In this document: positions 26,539-37,832 of the stretch, piece by piece
Layout: every line of letters starts with the position of its first letter
How positions within the stretch are numbered: the stretch's first letter is position 1
Source of the DNA: Aspidiotus rigidus
Taxonomy: Eukaryota; Arthropoda; Insecta; Hemiptera; Diaspididae
NCBI GenBank assembly: GCA_035079385.1
Contig: JAVHKY010000058.1
Coordinates: 849,794-913,793, forward strand
Direction: 5' to 3'
Length of the DNA stretch: 64,000 nucleotides
The notes under the pieces: model-generated
What the model was told of the DNA's origin: nothing
Databases searched by the model: none
The model's input: the letters and a program-made list of their open reading frames with translations, nothing else
Position numbers and translations under genes: made by a program

Positions 26539-28798
26539 GATTAGGATAGACCCATTGGGTATCATTTTTAGTTGCCAAAGATTTTTTTTTTGTTGAAAAT
26601 ACAGTTTTCACAGAGGGCAATGATTTTGAATAATTATGGAAATATTGTGATCGGCTATCGAGTTGTTCAGCTGAACCGATATGAAATTTGAAATCTGCGT
26701 TAAATTTCGGTTAGGATAGGCCTAATGGGTACCATTTTGAGTCGCCAGAGATTATTTTCTCTTGAATATTCAGTTATCACAAAGGGCAATAATTTCGAAT
26801 TTCATTCAGCCTGAAACCATGAGCAAAATGGGAGCTCTGTTTCATGTGTAGAAAGATACCATTCTGCAATTTCTGTTGATATCAACATCCATTTAAATTC
26901 AATTGAAATTAGGTAAAAAACGATCAGGAGAATGGGAGCTTTGTTATATGTGTAGAAAGATACCATTCTCCTATTCTGTTCTTATCACACTCCATTTAAA
27001 TTCAATTGATATCCAGCCTATAACGATCAGCAGAAGGAGAGCGTTTTCATATGGGTATGGAGATACCATTCTCCAATTTCTGTTGATATTATCAACCATT
27101 TAAATTATATTGAAATTTAGTTTGAAACAATCAGCAGAATGAGAGCTTTGTAATATGTGTAGAAAGATACCATTCTCCTATTCTGTTCTTATCACACTCC
27201 ATTTAAATTCAATTGATATCCAGCCTATAACGATCAGCAGAAGGAGAGCGTTTTCATATGGGTATGGAGATACCATTCTCCAATTTCTGTTGATATTATC
27301 AACCATTTAAATTATATTGAAATTTAGTTTGAAACAATCAGCAGAATGAGAGCTTTGTAATATGTGTAGAAAGATACTATTCTCCAATTCAGTCCTTATC
27401 ACATTGCATTTAAATTCAATTGAAATCCAGCCTAAAACGATCAGCAGAATGGGAGCGTTCTCATATGTGTAGGGAGATACCATTCTCCAATTTCTGTTGA
27501 TATCATCATCCATTTAAATTCAATAGAAATGCTGTATGAGACGATCAGCAGAATAGGTCCCTTGTTATATGTATAGAAAGATAATATCATTCTCCAATTC
27601 CTGTTGTTATCATCATCCATTCAACTTCAATTGAAATATGCTTTAAATTTCGGTTCGAATAGGCCTATTGGGTACCATTTTGAGTTACCAGAGATTAATT
27701 TCTGTTGAATATTCAGTTTTCACAGAGGGCAATATTTTCACATTTTCGGGATTAAGATCAGTTCTCGAGGTTTTCAGCTGAACCAATGTGAAATTTGTAA
27801 TCTGCGTTAAATTTCGTTTGGGATAGACCTATTGGAAATCATTTTTAGTCGCCAGAGATTTTTTCTGTTGAAAATTCAGTTTTCACAGATGCAATAACTT
27901 CGAACTGCGGATTTTGTGATCGGAGGTCAGGGTTTTCAACTGAACCGTTATGAAATTTGTAATCGGCGTTAAATTTCGATTAGGATAGACCTACTGGGTA
28001 TCATTTTTAGTCGCGAAAGATTTTTTTTGGTTGAAAATAGTGTTTTCACAGCGGGCAATAATTTTGAATTATGGAAATTGTGATCAGCTATCGCGTTTTT
28101 CAGCAAACCGATATGAAATTTGTAATCTGCGTTAGTTTTCGGTTAGGGTAGGTCTATTGTAAATTATTTTTAGTCGCAAGAGATTTTTTCCTGTTGAAAA
28201 TTCAGTTTACACAGAGGCCAACAACTTCGAATTCTGGATTTCGTGTTCGGAGTGCGAGTTTTTCAACTGAACTGATATGAAAATCGTAATCTGCGTTAAA
28301 CTTGTGTTGGGATAGGCCTAATGCCTACCAGTTTTAGTCGCCAGAGATTTTTTTCGTTGATAATTCTGTTTTCACAGAGGGCAATGATTTTGAATTATGG
28401 AAATTGCGATCATCTAGGTATCGAGTTTTTCAGCTGAACCGATATGAAATTTGTAATCTGCGTTACTTTTCGGTTAGGGTAGGTCTATTGGAAATCATTT
28501 TTAGTCGCAAGGGATTTTTTCCTGTTGACAATTCAGTTTACACAGAGGGCAACAACTTCGAATTCTGGATTTCGTGTTTGTAGTTCGAGTTTTTCAACTG
28601 AACTGATATGAAACTCGTAATCTGCGTTAAACTTCTGTTGGGTTAGGCCTAATGCCTACCAGTTTTAGTCGCCAGAGATTTTATTCTGTTGAAAATTCAG
28701 TTTTCACAGATGCAATAACTTCGAATTGTGGATTTTGTGATCGGAGGTCGGGTTTTTCAACTGAACTGTTATGAAATTTGTAATCGGCGTTAAATTTT
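26539..28798. repeat. Core unit, 2260 bp (rearranged A block)
   Basis: It has eight A monomers after three events: a first-to-third switch near 26880, a duplication where the sixth monomer returns to the fourth near 27160-27180, and a seventh-to-tenth switch near 27500. The net loss of two A monomers (207 bp) gives the observed length. All seven B monomers are present. Confidence 0.85.
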
Positions 28799-30934
28799 GA
28801 TTAGGATAGACCCATTGGGTATCATTTTTAGTTGCCAAAGATTTTTTTTTTGTTGAAAATACAGTTTTCACAGAGGGCAATGATTTTGAATAATTATGGA
28901 AATATTGTGATCGGCTATCGAGTTGTTCAGCTGAACCGATATGAAATTTGAAATCTGCGTTAAATTTCGGTTAGGATAGGCCTAATGGGTACCATTTTGA
29001 GTCGCCAGAGATTATTTTCTCTTGAATATTCAGTTATCACAGAGGGCAATAATTTCGAATTTCATTCAGCCTGAAACCATGAGCAAAATGGGAGCTCTGT
29101 TTCATGTGTAGAAAGATACCATTCTGCAATTTCTGTTGATATCATCATCCATTTAAATTCAATAGAAATTCAGTAAGAAACGGTTAGCAGAATGAGAGCT
29201 TTGTGACATGTGTAGAAAGATACCATTCTCCAATTTCCGTCGATATCACCATCTATTTATGTTTAATTGAAATCCAGCCCAAAACGATCAGCAGAAGGAG
29301 AGCGTTGTCATATGTGTGGGGAGATACCATTCTCCAATTTCTGTTGATATCAACATCCATTTAAATTCAATTGAAATTAGGTAAAAAACGATCAGGAGAA
29401 TGGGAGCTTTGTTATATGTGTAGAAAGATACCATTCTCCTATTCTGTTCTTATCACACTCCATTTAAATTCAATTGATATCCAGCCTATAACGATCAGCA
29501 GAAGGAGAGCGTTTTCATATGGGTATGGAGATACCATTCTCCAATTTCTGTTGATATTATCAACCATTTAAATTATATTGAAATTTAGTTTGAAACAATC
29601 AGCAGAATGAGAGCTTTGTAATATGTGTAGAAAGATACTATTCTCCAATTCAGTCCTTATCACATTGCATTTAAATTCAATTGAAATCCAGCCTAAAACG
29701 ATCAGCAGAATGGGAGCGTTCTCATATGTGTAGGGAGATACCATTCTCCAATTTCTGTTGATATCATCATCTATTTAAATTCAATTGAAATTGAGTATGG
29801 AACGATCAGGAGAATGGGAGCTTTGTTATATTTGTAGAAAAATACCATTCTCCTATTCTGTCCTTATTACACTCAATTCAAATTCAATCGATATCCAGCC
29901 TAAAACGATCAGCAGAATGAGGGTGTTGTGATGTTTGTAGAAAGATACCATTCTCCAATTTCTGTTGATATCATCATCCATTTAAATTCAATAGAAATTC
30001 TGTATGAAACGATCAGCAGAATAAGTCCCTTGTTATATGTATAGAAAGATAATATCATTCTCCAATTCCTGTTGTTATCATCATCCATTCAACTTCAATT
30101 GAAATATGCTTTAAATTTCGGTTCGAATAGGCCTATTGGGTACCATTTTGAGTTACCAGAGATTAATTTCTGTTGAATATTCAGTTTTCACAGAGGGCAA
30201 TATTTTCACATTTTCGGGATTAAGATCAGTTCTCGAGGTTTTCAGCTGAACCGATGTGAAATTTGTAATCTGCGTTAAATTTCGTTTGGGATAGACCTAT
30301 TGGAAATCATTTTTAGTCGCCAGCGATTTTTTCTGTTGAAAATTCAGTTTTCACAGATGCAATAACTTCGAACTGCGGATTTTGTGATCGGAGGTCAGGG
30401 TTTTCAACTGAACCGTTATGAAATTTGTAATCGGTGTTAAATTTCGATTAGGATAGACCTACTGGGTATCATTTTTAGTCGCCAAAGATTTTTTTTGGTT
30501 GAAAATAGTGTTTTCACAGCGGGCAATGATTTTGAATTATGGAAATTGTGATCAGCTATCGCGTTTTTCAGCAAACCGATATGAAATTTGTAATCTGCGT
30601 TAGTTTCGGTTAGGGTAGGTCTATTGTAAATCATTTTTAGTCGCAAGAGAATTTTTCCTGTTGACAATTCAGTTTACACAGAGGGCAACAACTTCGAATT
30701 CTGGATTTCGTGTTTGTAGTTCGAGTTTTTCAACTGAACTGATATGAAACTCGTAATCTGCGTTAAACTTCTGTTGGGTTAGGCCTAATGCCTACCAGTT
30801 TTAGTCGCCAGAGATTTTATTCTGTTGAAAATTCAGTTTTCACAGATGCAATAACTTCGAATTGTGGATTTTGTGATCGGAGGTCGGGTTTTTCAACTGA
30901 ACTGTTATGAAATTTGTAATCGGCGTTAAATTTT
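28799..30934. repeat. Core unit, 2136 bp (B4/B6 fusion)
   Basis: Ten A monomers and a B4/B6 fusion near 30650, the same class as the unit at 18200 and probably copied from it. Small private changes are present, such as GAGAATTTTTCC at the fusion. Confidence 0.85.
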
Positions 30935-31175
30935 GATTAGGATAGACCCATTGGGTATCATTTTTAGTTGCCAAAGATTTTTTTTTGTTGAAAATACAGT
31001 TTTCACAGAGGGCAATGATTTTGAATAATTATGGAAATATTGTGATCGGCTATCGAGTTGTTCAGCTGAACCGATATTAAATTTGAAATCTGCGTTAAAT
31101 TTCGGTTAGGGTAGGCCTAATGGGTACCATTTTGAGTCGCCAGAGATTATTTTCTCTTGAATATTCAGTTATCAC

Positions 31176-31637
31176 CACGGTATAAGATGAAGAGGTAGTG
31201 ACACGAACGTATTCTGACTGTGGTAAACGCTGTCCGTGATTTTGAAGTAGTTCTGAACATCCCGAGCGCAGCGCTCGTGATGAAAGTGATGGGTAATGTA
31301 CAGAGTCTTATGGGAACGCCGCTACTTTCAAAAATTTATTGCAGGATCAGGAATCAGCCGATGCATTTCATATTTGGCATAAAAATACCATTTAATCTAC
31401 TCTATAAAATTTTGAAAGAATCACCCTTCGAAGTAAATTCTTGGATTTTTTATAATCTTTGGAAATTTCATCAATACTAGGGTACCAACGGTAACGTCTC
31501 GGCGCAGGTGGGGTGTAGAAGGAACCGGGAAACAGCCCGAGTGTTCGCTGCAAACCTAGCGGAAGTTTGTACGTACAACTTCAAAACTGCGGACACGATT
31601 TTAGCGTTGTGTCATTACCTCTTCATCTTATACCGTG
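31176..31637. mobile_element. 462-bp MITE with 29-bp terminal inverted repeats
   Basis: The ends are inverted copies of 29 bp (31176-31204 and 31609-31637), starting CACGGTATAAGATGAAGAGG and differing at one base. GTTATCAC is found immediately before and after, so the satellite phrase CAGTTATCACAGAGG is restored by removing the element plus one copy. The 8-bp duplication suggests the hAT or P superfamily, but the boundary is ambiguous: longer ends starting CCACGG or ACCACGG would give 6- or 4-bp duplications. Subterminal inverted similarity continues inward (GTCCGTGATTTTGAAG near the left, its approximate complement near 31580-31600). No transposase is encoded. It occurs once in the window, in one satellite unit, so it inserted after the last spread of that unit. 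Confidence 0.88.
31263..31277. repeat. Palindrome inside the MITE
   Basis: CGAGCGC-A-GCGCTCG is a perfect 7-bp inverted repeat around one base, in the left half of the element. Its role is unknown; it may add to the folding potential of the element. Confidence 0.7.
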
Positions 31638-33376
31638 GTTATCACAGAGGGCAATAATTTCGAATTTCATTCAGCCTGAAACCATGAGCAAAATGGGAGC
31701 TCTGTTTCATGTGTAGAAAGATACCATTCTGCAATTTCTGTTGATATCATCATCCATTTAAATTCAATAGAAATTCAGTAAGAAACGGTTAGCAGAATGA
31801 GAGCTTTGTGACATGTGTAGAAAGATACCATTCTCCAATTTCCGTCGATATCACCATCTATTTATGTTCAATTGAAATCCAGCCCAAAACGATCAGCAGA
31901 AGGAGAGCGTTGTCATATGTGTGGGGAGATACCATTCTCCAATTTCTGTTGATATCAACATCCATTTAAATTCAATTGAAATTAGGTAAAAAACGATCAG
32001 GAGAATGGGAGCTTTGTTATATGTGTAGAAAGATACCATTCTCCTATTTTGTTCTTATCACACTCCATTTAAATTCAATTGATATCCAGCCTATAACGAT
32101 CAGCAGAGGGAGAGCGTTTTCATATGGGTATGGAGATACCATTCTCCAATTTCTGTTGATATTATCAATCATTTAAATTATATTGAAATTTAGTTTGAAA
32201 CAATCAGCAGAATGAGAGCTTTGTAATATGTGTAGAAAGATACTATTCTCCAATTCAGTCCTTATCACATTGCATTTAAATTCAATTGAAATCCAGCCTA
32301 AAACGATCAGCAGAATGGGAGCGTTCTCATATGTGTAGAGAGATACGATTCTCCAATTTCTGTTGATATCATCATCTATTTAAATTCAATTGAAATTGAG
32401 TATGGAACGATCAGGAGAATGGGAGCTTTGTTATATTTGTAGAAAAATACCATTCTCCTATTCTGTCCTTATCACACTCCATTCAAATTCAATCGATATC
32501 CAGCCTAAAACGATCAGCAGAATGAGGGTGTTGTGATGTTTGTAGAAAGATACCATTCTCCAATTTCTGTTGATATCATCATCCATTTAAATTCAATAGA
32601 AATGCTGTATGAGACGATCAGCAGAATAGGTCCCTTGTTATATGTATAGAAAGATAATATCATTCTCCAATTCCTGTTGTTATCATCATCCATTCAACTT
32701 CAATTGAAATATGCTTTAAATTTCGGTTCGAATAGGCCTATTGGGTACCATTTTGAGTTACCAGAGATTAATTTCTGTTGAATATTCAGTTTTCACAGAG
32801 GGCAATATTTTCACATTTTCGGGATTAAGATCAGTTCTCGAGGTTTTCAGCTGAACCAATGTGAAATTTGTAATCTGCGTTAAATTTCGTTTGGGATAGT
32901 CCTATTGCAAATCATTTTTAGTCGCCAGAGATTTTTTCTGTTGAAAATTCAGTTTTCACAGATGCAATAACTTCGAACTGCGGATTTTGTGATCGGAGGT
33001 CAGGGTTTTCAACTGAACCGTTATGAAATTTGTAATCGGCGTTAAATTTCGATTAGGATAGACCTACTGGGTATCATTTTTAGTCGCCAAAGATTTTTTT
33101 TGGTTGAAAATAGTGTTTTCACAGCGGGCAATAATTTTGAATTATGGAAATTGTGATCAGCTATCGCGTTTTTCAGCAAACCGATATGAAATTTGTAATC
33201 TGCGTTAGTTTTCGGTTAGGGTAGGTCTATTGTAAATTATTTTTAGTCGCAAGAGATTTTTTCCTGTTGAAAATTCAGTTTACACAGAGGCCAACAACTT
33301 CGAATTCTGGATTTCGTGTTCGGAGTGCGAGTTTTTCAACTGAACTGATATGAAAATCGTAATCTGCGTTAAACTT

Positions 33377-35843
33377 GTGTTGGGATAGGCCTAATGCCTA
33401 CCAGTTTTAGTCGCCAGAGATTTTTTTCGTTGAAAATTCTGTTTTCACAGAGGGCAATGATTTTGAATAATTATGGAAATATTGTGATCGGCTATCGAGT
33501 TGTTCAGCTGAACCGATATGAAATTTGAAATCTGCGTTAAATTTCGGTTAGGATAGGCCTAATGGGTACCTTTTTGAGTCGCCAGAGTTTATTTTCTCTT
33601 GAATATTCAGTTATCACAGAGGGCAATAATTTCGAATTTCATTCAGCCTGAAACCATGAGCAAAATGGGAGCTCTGTTTCATGTGTAGAAAGATACCATT
33701 CTGCAATTTCTGTTGATATCATCATCCATTTAAATTCAATAGAAATTCAGTGAGAAACGGTTAGCAGAATGAGAGCTTTGTGACATGTGTAGAAAGATAC
33801 CATTCTCCAATTTCCGTCGATATCACCATCTATTTATGTTCAATTGAAATCCAGCCCAAAACGATCAGCAGAAGGAGAGCGTTGTCATATGTGTGGGGAG
33901 ATACCATTCTCCAATTTCTGTTGATATCAACATCCATTTAAATTCAATTGAAATTAGGTAAAAAACGATCAGGAGAATGGGAGCTTTGTTATATGTGTAG
34001 AAAGATACCATTCTCCTATTCTGTTCTTATCACACTCCATTTTAATTCAATTGATATCCAGCCTATAACGATCAGCAGAAGGAGAGCGTTTTCATATGGG
34101 TATGGAGATACCATTCTCCAATTTCTGTTGATATTATCAACCATTTAAATTATATTGAAATTTAGTTTGAAACAATCAGCAGAATGAGAGCTTTGTAATA
34201 TGTGTAGAAAGATACTATTCTCCAATTCAGTCCTTATCACATTGCATTTAAATTCAATTGAAATCCAGCCTAAAACGATCAGCAGAATGGGAGCGTTCTC
34301 ATATGTGTAGGGAGATACCATTCTCCAATTTCTGTTGATATCATCATCTATTTAAATTCAATTGAAATTGAGTATGGAACGATCAGGAGAATGGGAGCTT
34401 TGTTATATTTGTAGAAAAATACCATTCTCCTATTCTGTCCTTATCACACTTCATTCAAATTCAATCGATATCCAGCCTAAAACGATCAGCAGAATGAGGG
34501 TGTTGTGATATTTGTAGAAAGATACCATTCTCCAATTTCTGTTGATATCATCATCCATTTAAATTCAATAGAAATTCTGTATGAAACGATCAGCAGAATA
34601 GGTCCCTTGTTATATGTATAGAAAGATAATATCATTCTCCAATTCCTGTTGTTATCATCATCCATTCAACTTCAATTGAAATATGCTTTAAATTTCGGTT
34701 CGAATAGGCCTATTGGGTACCATCTTGAGTTACCAGAGATTAATTTCTGTTGAATATTCAGTTTTCACAGAGGGCAATATTTTCACATTTTCGGGATTAA
34801 GATCAGTTCTCGAGGTTTTCAGCTGAACCGATGTGAAATTTGTAATCTGCGTTAAATTTCGTTTGGGATAGACCTATTGGAAATCATTTTTAGTCGCCAG
34901 AGATTTTTTCTGTTGAAAATTCAGTTTTCACAGATGCAATAACTTCGAACTGCGGATTTTGTGATCGGAGGTCAGGGTTTTCAACTGAACCGTTATGAAA
35001 TTTGTAATCGGCGTTAAATTTCGATTAGGATAGACCTACTGGGTATCATTTTTAGTCGCCAAAGATTTTTTTTGGTTGAAAATAGTGTTTTCACAGCGGG
35101 CAATAATTTTGAATTATGGAAATTGTGATCAGCTATCGCGTTTTTCAGCAAACCGATATGAAATTTGTAATCTGCGTTAGTTTTCGGTTAGGGTAGGTCT
35201 ATTGTAAATTATTTTTAGTCGCAAGAGATTTTTTCCTGTTGAAAATTCAGTTTACACAGAGGCCAACAACTTCGAATTCTGGATTTCGTGTTCGGAGTGC
35301 GAGTTTTTCAACTGAACTGATATGAAAATCGTAATCTGCGTTAAACTTGTGTTGGGATAGGCCTAATGCCTACCAGTTTTAGTCGCCAGAGATTTTTTTC
35401 GTTGAAAACTCTGTTTTCACAGAGGGCAGTGATTTTGAATTATGGAAATTGCGATCATCTAGGTATCGAGTTTTTCAGCTGAACCGATATGAAATTTGTA
35501 ATCTGCGTTACTTTTCGGTTAGGGTAGGTCTATTGGAAATCATTTTTAGTCGCAAGGGATTTTTTCCTGTTGACAATTCAGTTTACACAGAGGGCAACAA
35601 CTTCGAATTCTGGATTTCGTGTTTGTAGTTAGAGTTTTTCAACTGAACTGAGATGAAACTCGTAATCTGCGTTAAACTTCTGTTGGGTTAGGCCTAATGC
35701 CTACCAGTTTTAGTCGCCAGAGATTTTATTCTGTTGAAAATTCAGTTTTCACAGATGCAATAACTTCGAATTGTGGATTTTGTGATCGCAGGTCGGGTTT
35801 TTCAACTGAACTGTTATGAAATTTGTAATCGGCGTTAAATTTT
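33377..35843. repeat. Core unit, 2467 bp, full-length
   Basis: It has the same length and monomer order as the reference unit. Private changes include GTACCTTTTTGAG near 33570, shared with 22330 and 41610, and CAGTGAGAAACGG near 33750. The start is defined by phase. Confidence 0.84.
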
Positions 35844-36742
35844 GATTAGGATAGACCCATTGGGTATCATTTTTAGTTGCCAAAGATTTTTTTTTGTTGA
35901 AAATACAGTTTTCACAGAGGGCAATGATTTTGAATAATTATGGAAATATTGTGATCGGCTATCGAGTTGTTCAGCTGAACCGATATGAAATTTGAAATCT
36001 GCGTTAAATTTCGGTTAGGATAGGCCTAATGGGTAACATTTTGAGTCGCCAGAGATTATTTTCTCTTGAATATTCAGTTATCACAGAGGGCAATAATTTC
36101 GAATTTCATTCAGCCTGAAACCATGAGCAAAATGGGAGCTCTGTTTCATGTGTAGAAAGATACCATTCTGCAATTTCTGTTGATATCATCATCCATTTAA
36201 ATTCAATAGAAATTCAGTAAGAAACGGTTAGCAGAATGAGAGCTTTGTGACATGTGTAGAAAGATACCATTCTCCAATTTCCGTCGATATCACCATCTAT
36301 TTATGTTCAATTGAAATCCAGCCCAAAACGATCAGCAGAAGGAGAGCGTTGTCATATGTGTGGGGAGATACCATTCTCCAATTTCTGTTGATATCAACAT
36401 CCATTTAAATTCAATTGAAATTAGGTAAAAAACGATCAGGATAATGGGAGCTTTGTTATATGTGTAGAAAGATACCATTCTCCTATTCTGTTCTTATCAC
36501 ACTCCATTTAAATTCAATTGATATCCAGCCTATAACGATCAGCAGAAGGAGAGCGTTTTCATATGGGTATGGAGATACCATTCTCCAATTTCTGTTGATA
36601 TTATCAACCATTTAAATTATATTGAAATTAGGTAAAAAACGATCAGGAGAATGGGAGCTTTGTTATATGTGTAGAAAGATACCATTCTCCTATTCTGTTC
36701 TTATCACACTCCATTTAAATTCAATTGATATCCAGCTTATAA

Positions 36743-36756
36743 AGCCTCGTCCACAC
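36743..36756 (+). repeat. Left terminal inverted repeat of the Harbinger-like element
   Basis: AGCCTCGTCCACAC, a perfect inverted match to the right end, preceded by the TAA target duplication. Inward there is a GC-rich alternating purine-pyrimidine stretch (CGTGCGCGCGCACG near 36800). Confidence 0.88.
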
Positions 36757-36952
36757 CAGAGAACAAAAGCATGAGAATGTAAAAGAGAATTGCAGCGCAA
36801 CGTGCGCGCGCACGCTCACATTCTCCCAGTGGTAAACAAGATTCCCTTCATTCATACAAACGTGGAATCGAAAGAACGAGAGAAAATAGAGGAGAAAACC
36901 AACCGTATGTAAACAAAATTAATTATCAGTTGAAGGCGGATTATTTTTTTCA

Positions 36953-37508
36953 CTATTTTTCTTTTTTATTATTATTATTATTGATTTGATTGAATAATAA
37001 TGAATATGAATGGTTGAAACGGAATACTTGCTGCTGCATTTTAGTTTTGTCTTTTAGAATTTTGCGTACATTCTTTAGATGCGATTTGAGCTCGGCAATC
37101 GTGATTATTGGATCTTTTTCTCTGTCTGCAACATGACCAGTACAACAAGTTATAATTTTAATCAAACTTCTCAATCAACAATATGTACACTCAACTGCGA
37201 GAGCACTTACCTTCTGAAGGCCACGCATTGTACACTTTTTTCCAAAGTACCTGTTTCAATTGCGAGTCTTTATATTTCTCATGCGTCACTTCCCACAATG
37301 GATTGTAGGGTCGCAATCCATTTAGAAAGAGCACAAACCGGTCTGCCGTCCAACTCGCCTTCTTTTTCTTGCCCGTGGCATCTTTCTTCGTTTTCTATCA
37401 TCAACATATTATATGAAAATTAAAAAATTATTCCTAGTTGCTTCAAGTTGACAATAATAATCAAAGTCATTATTATTAAAGAATATACTTCACCTTAACT
37501 GATGACAT
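36953..37508 (-). CDS. MADF-domain protein of the Harbinger-like element, three exons
   Basis: Predicted exons on the minus strand are 37494-37508, 37211-37394 and 36953-37125, with GT...AG introns of 99 and 85 bp. The exons sum to 372 bp, 123 residues plus stop, in one frame. The second donor, G|GTAAGT, and its acceptor, TTGCAG, are strong; the first exon (MSSVK) is short and least certain. Residues about 18-95 look like a MADF domain: a basic start (KKKKASW), then FLNGLRPYNPLWEV, HEKYKDSQLK, LWKKVYNAW, and a helix reading ELKSHLKNVRKIL, where the third tryptophan of the family is leucine. MADF domains bind DNA, and in Harbinger transposons the partner protein is thought to help the transposase find its ends. 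The C-terminus is a low-complexity Asn/Lys run from an ATT microsatellite and may be degenerate. A TATA-like AATAAAAG lies about 75 bp upstream of the ATG, which has A at -3. Confidence 0.72.
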
Positions 37509-37818
37509 TTTGTCCGACTTTATTAACAACAAAACAAGCCAGATCCTTCCGCGTTCATGTCACACAATGAAAACACACTTTTATTCTTTTCATTTATTTA
37601 AAATTGAAAATCATTTCTCTCCCGCCAAAACAAGAAATGTGATAAAAATGATAAAAAAAAAAATACAAACAGTGGCTATTCTCCCGTACATTCTCTCGAA
37701 AAGTCAAACATGCTCGACTTCTCATTCTCTTCATATTTTCTCCCAACGTTCGGTTTTCGTTCGGTTGAAGCTCCGCCCACTTCATATTCTCACGCACATT
37801 CTCCACATAAAACCTCTC

Positions 37819-37832
37819 GTGTGGACGAGGCT
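37819..37832 (-). repeat. Right terminal inverted repeat of the Harbinger-like element
   Basis: GTGTGGACGAGGCT, the complement of the left end, followed by TAA. This is the end upstream of the MADF gene, so the sequence from here to 37508 would hold its promoter. Confidence 0.88.

Larger units (their letters stand above)
30935..33376. repeat. Core unit interrupted by a 462-bp MITE
   Basis: Without the insertion and its 8-bp target duplication the unit is about 1972 bp. It has ten A monomers, B1-B4, and a B5-to-lead-in fusion near 33420-33470, like the 1810-bp class but keeping B2. The MITE lies in the truncated lead-in B monomer, in the phrase CAGTTATCACAGAGG. Confidence 0.84.
36743..37832 (-). 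mobile_element. 1090-bp non-autonomous PIF/Harbinger-like element
   Basis: The outermost 14 bp are perfect inverted repeats (AGCCTCGTCCACAC at 36743-36756 and its complement at 37819-37832), followed by weaker similarity further in. TAA lies on both sides (36740-36742 and 37833-37835), and removing the element plus one TAA restores the satellite phrase CTATAACGATC. A 3-bp TWA-type duplication is typical of PIF/Harbinger. These transposons encode a DDE transposase and a second protein with a Myb/SANT- or MADF-like domain; here only a MADF-like gene is seen, on the minus strand. The remaining sequence is too short for a transposase, so movement would need one supplied elsewhere. GAGAATGT/ACATTCTC motifs cluster near both ends and may be transposase-binding sites (inference). 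Confidence 0.85.

Noticed and set aside
11043..30667. 69-76-codon minus-strand frames with MRLKMIYNRPTLTE
   Set aside because: They lie across B3 and B4 monomers, are lost in units with small indels, and have no start context or domain.
31220..31480. 86-codon frame inside the MITE
   Set aside because: It has no transposase motifs, begins in subterminal repeat sequence and is expected by chance in a 462-bp element.
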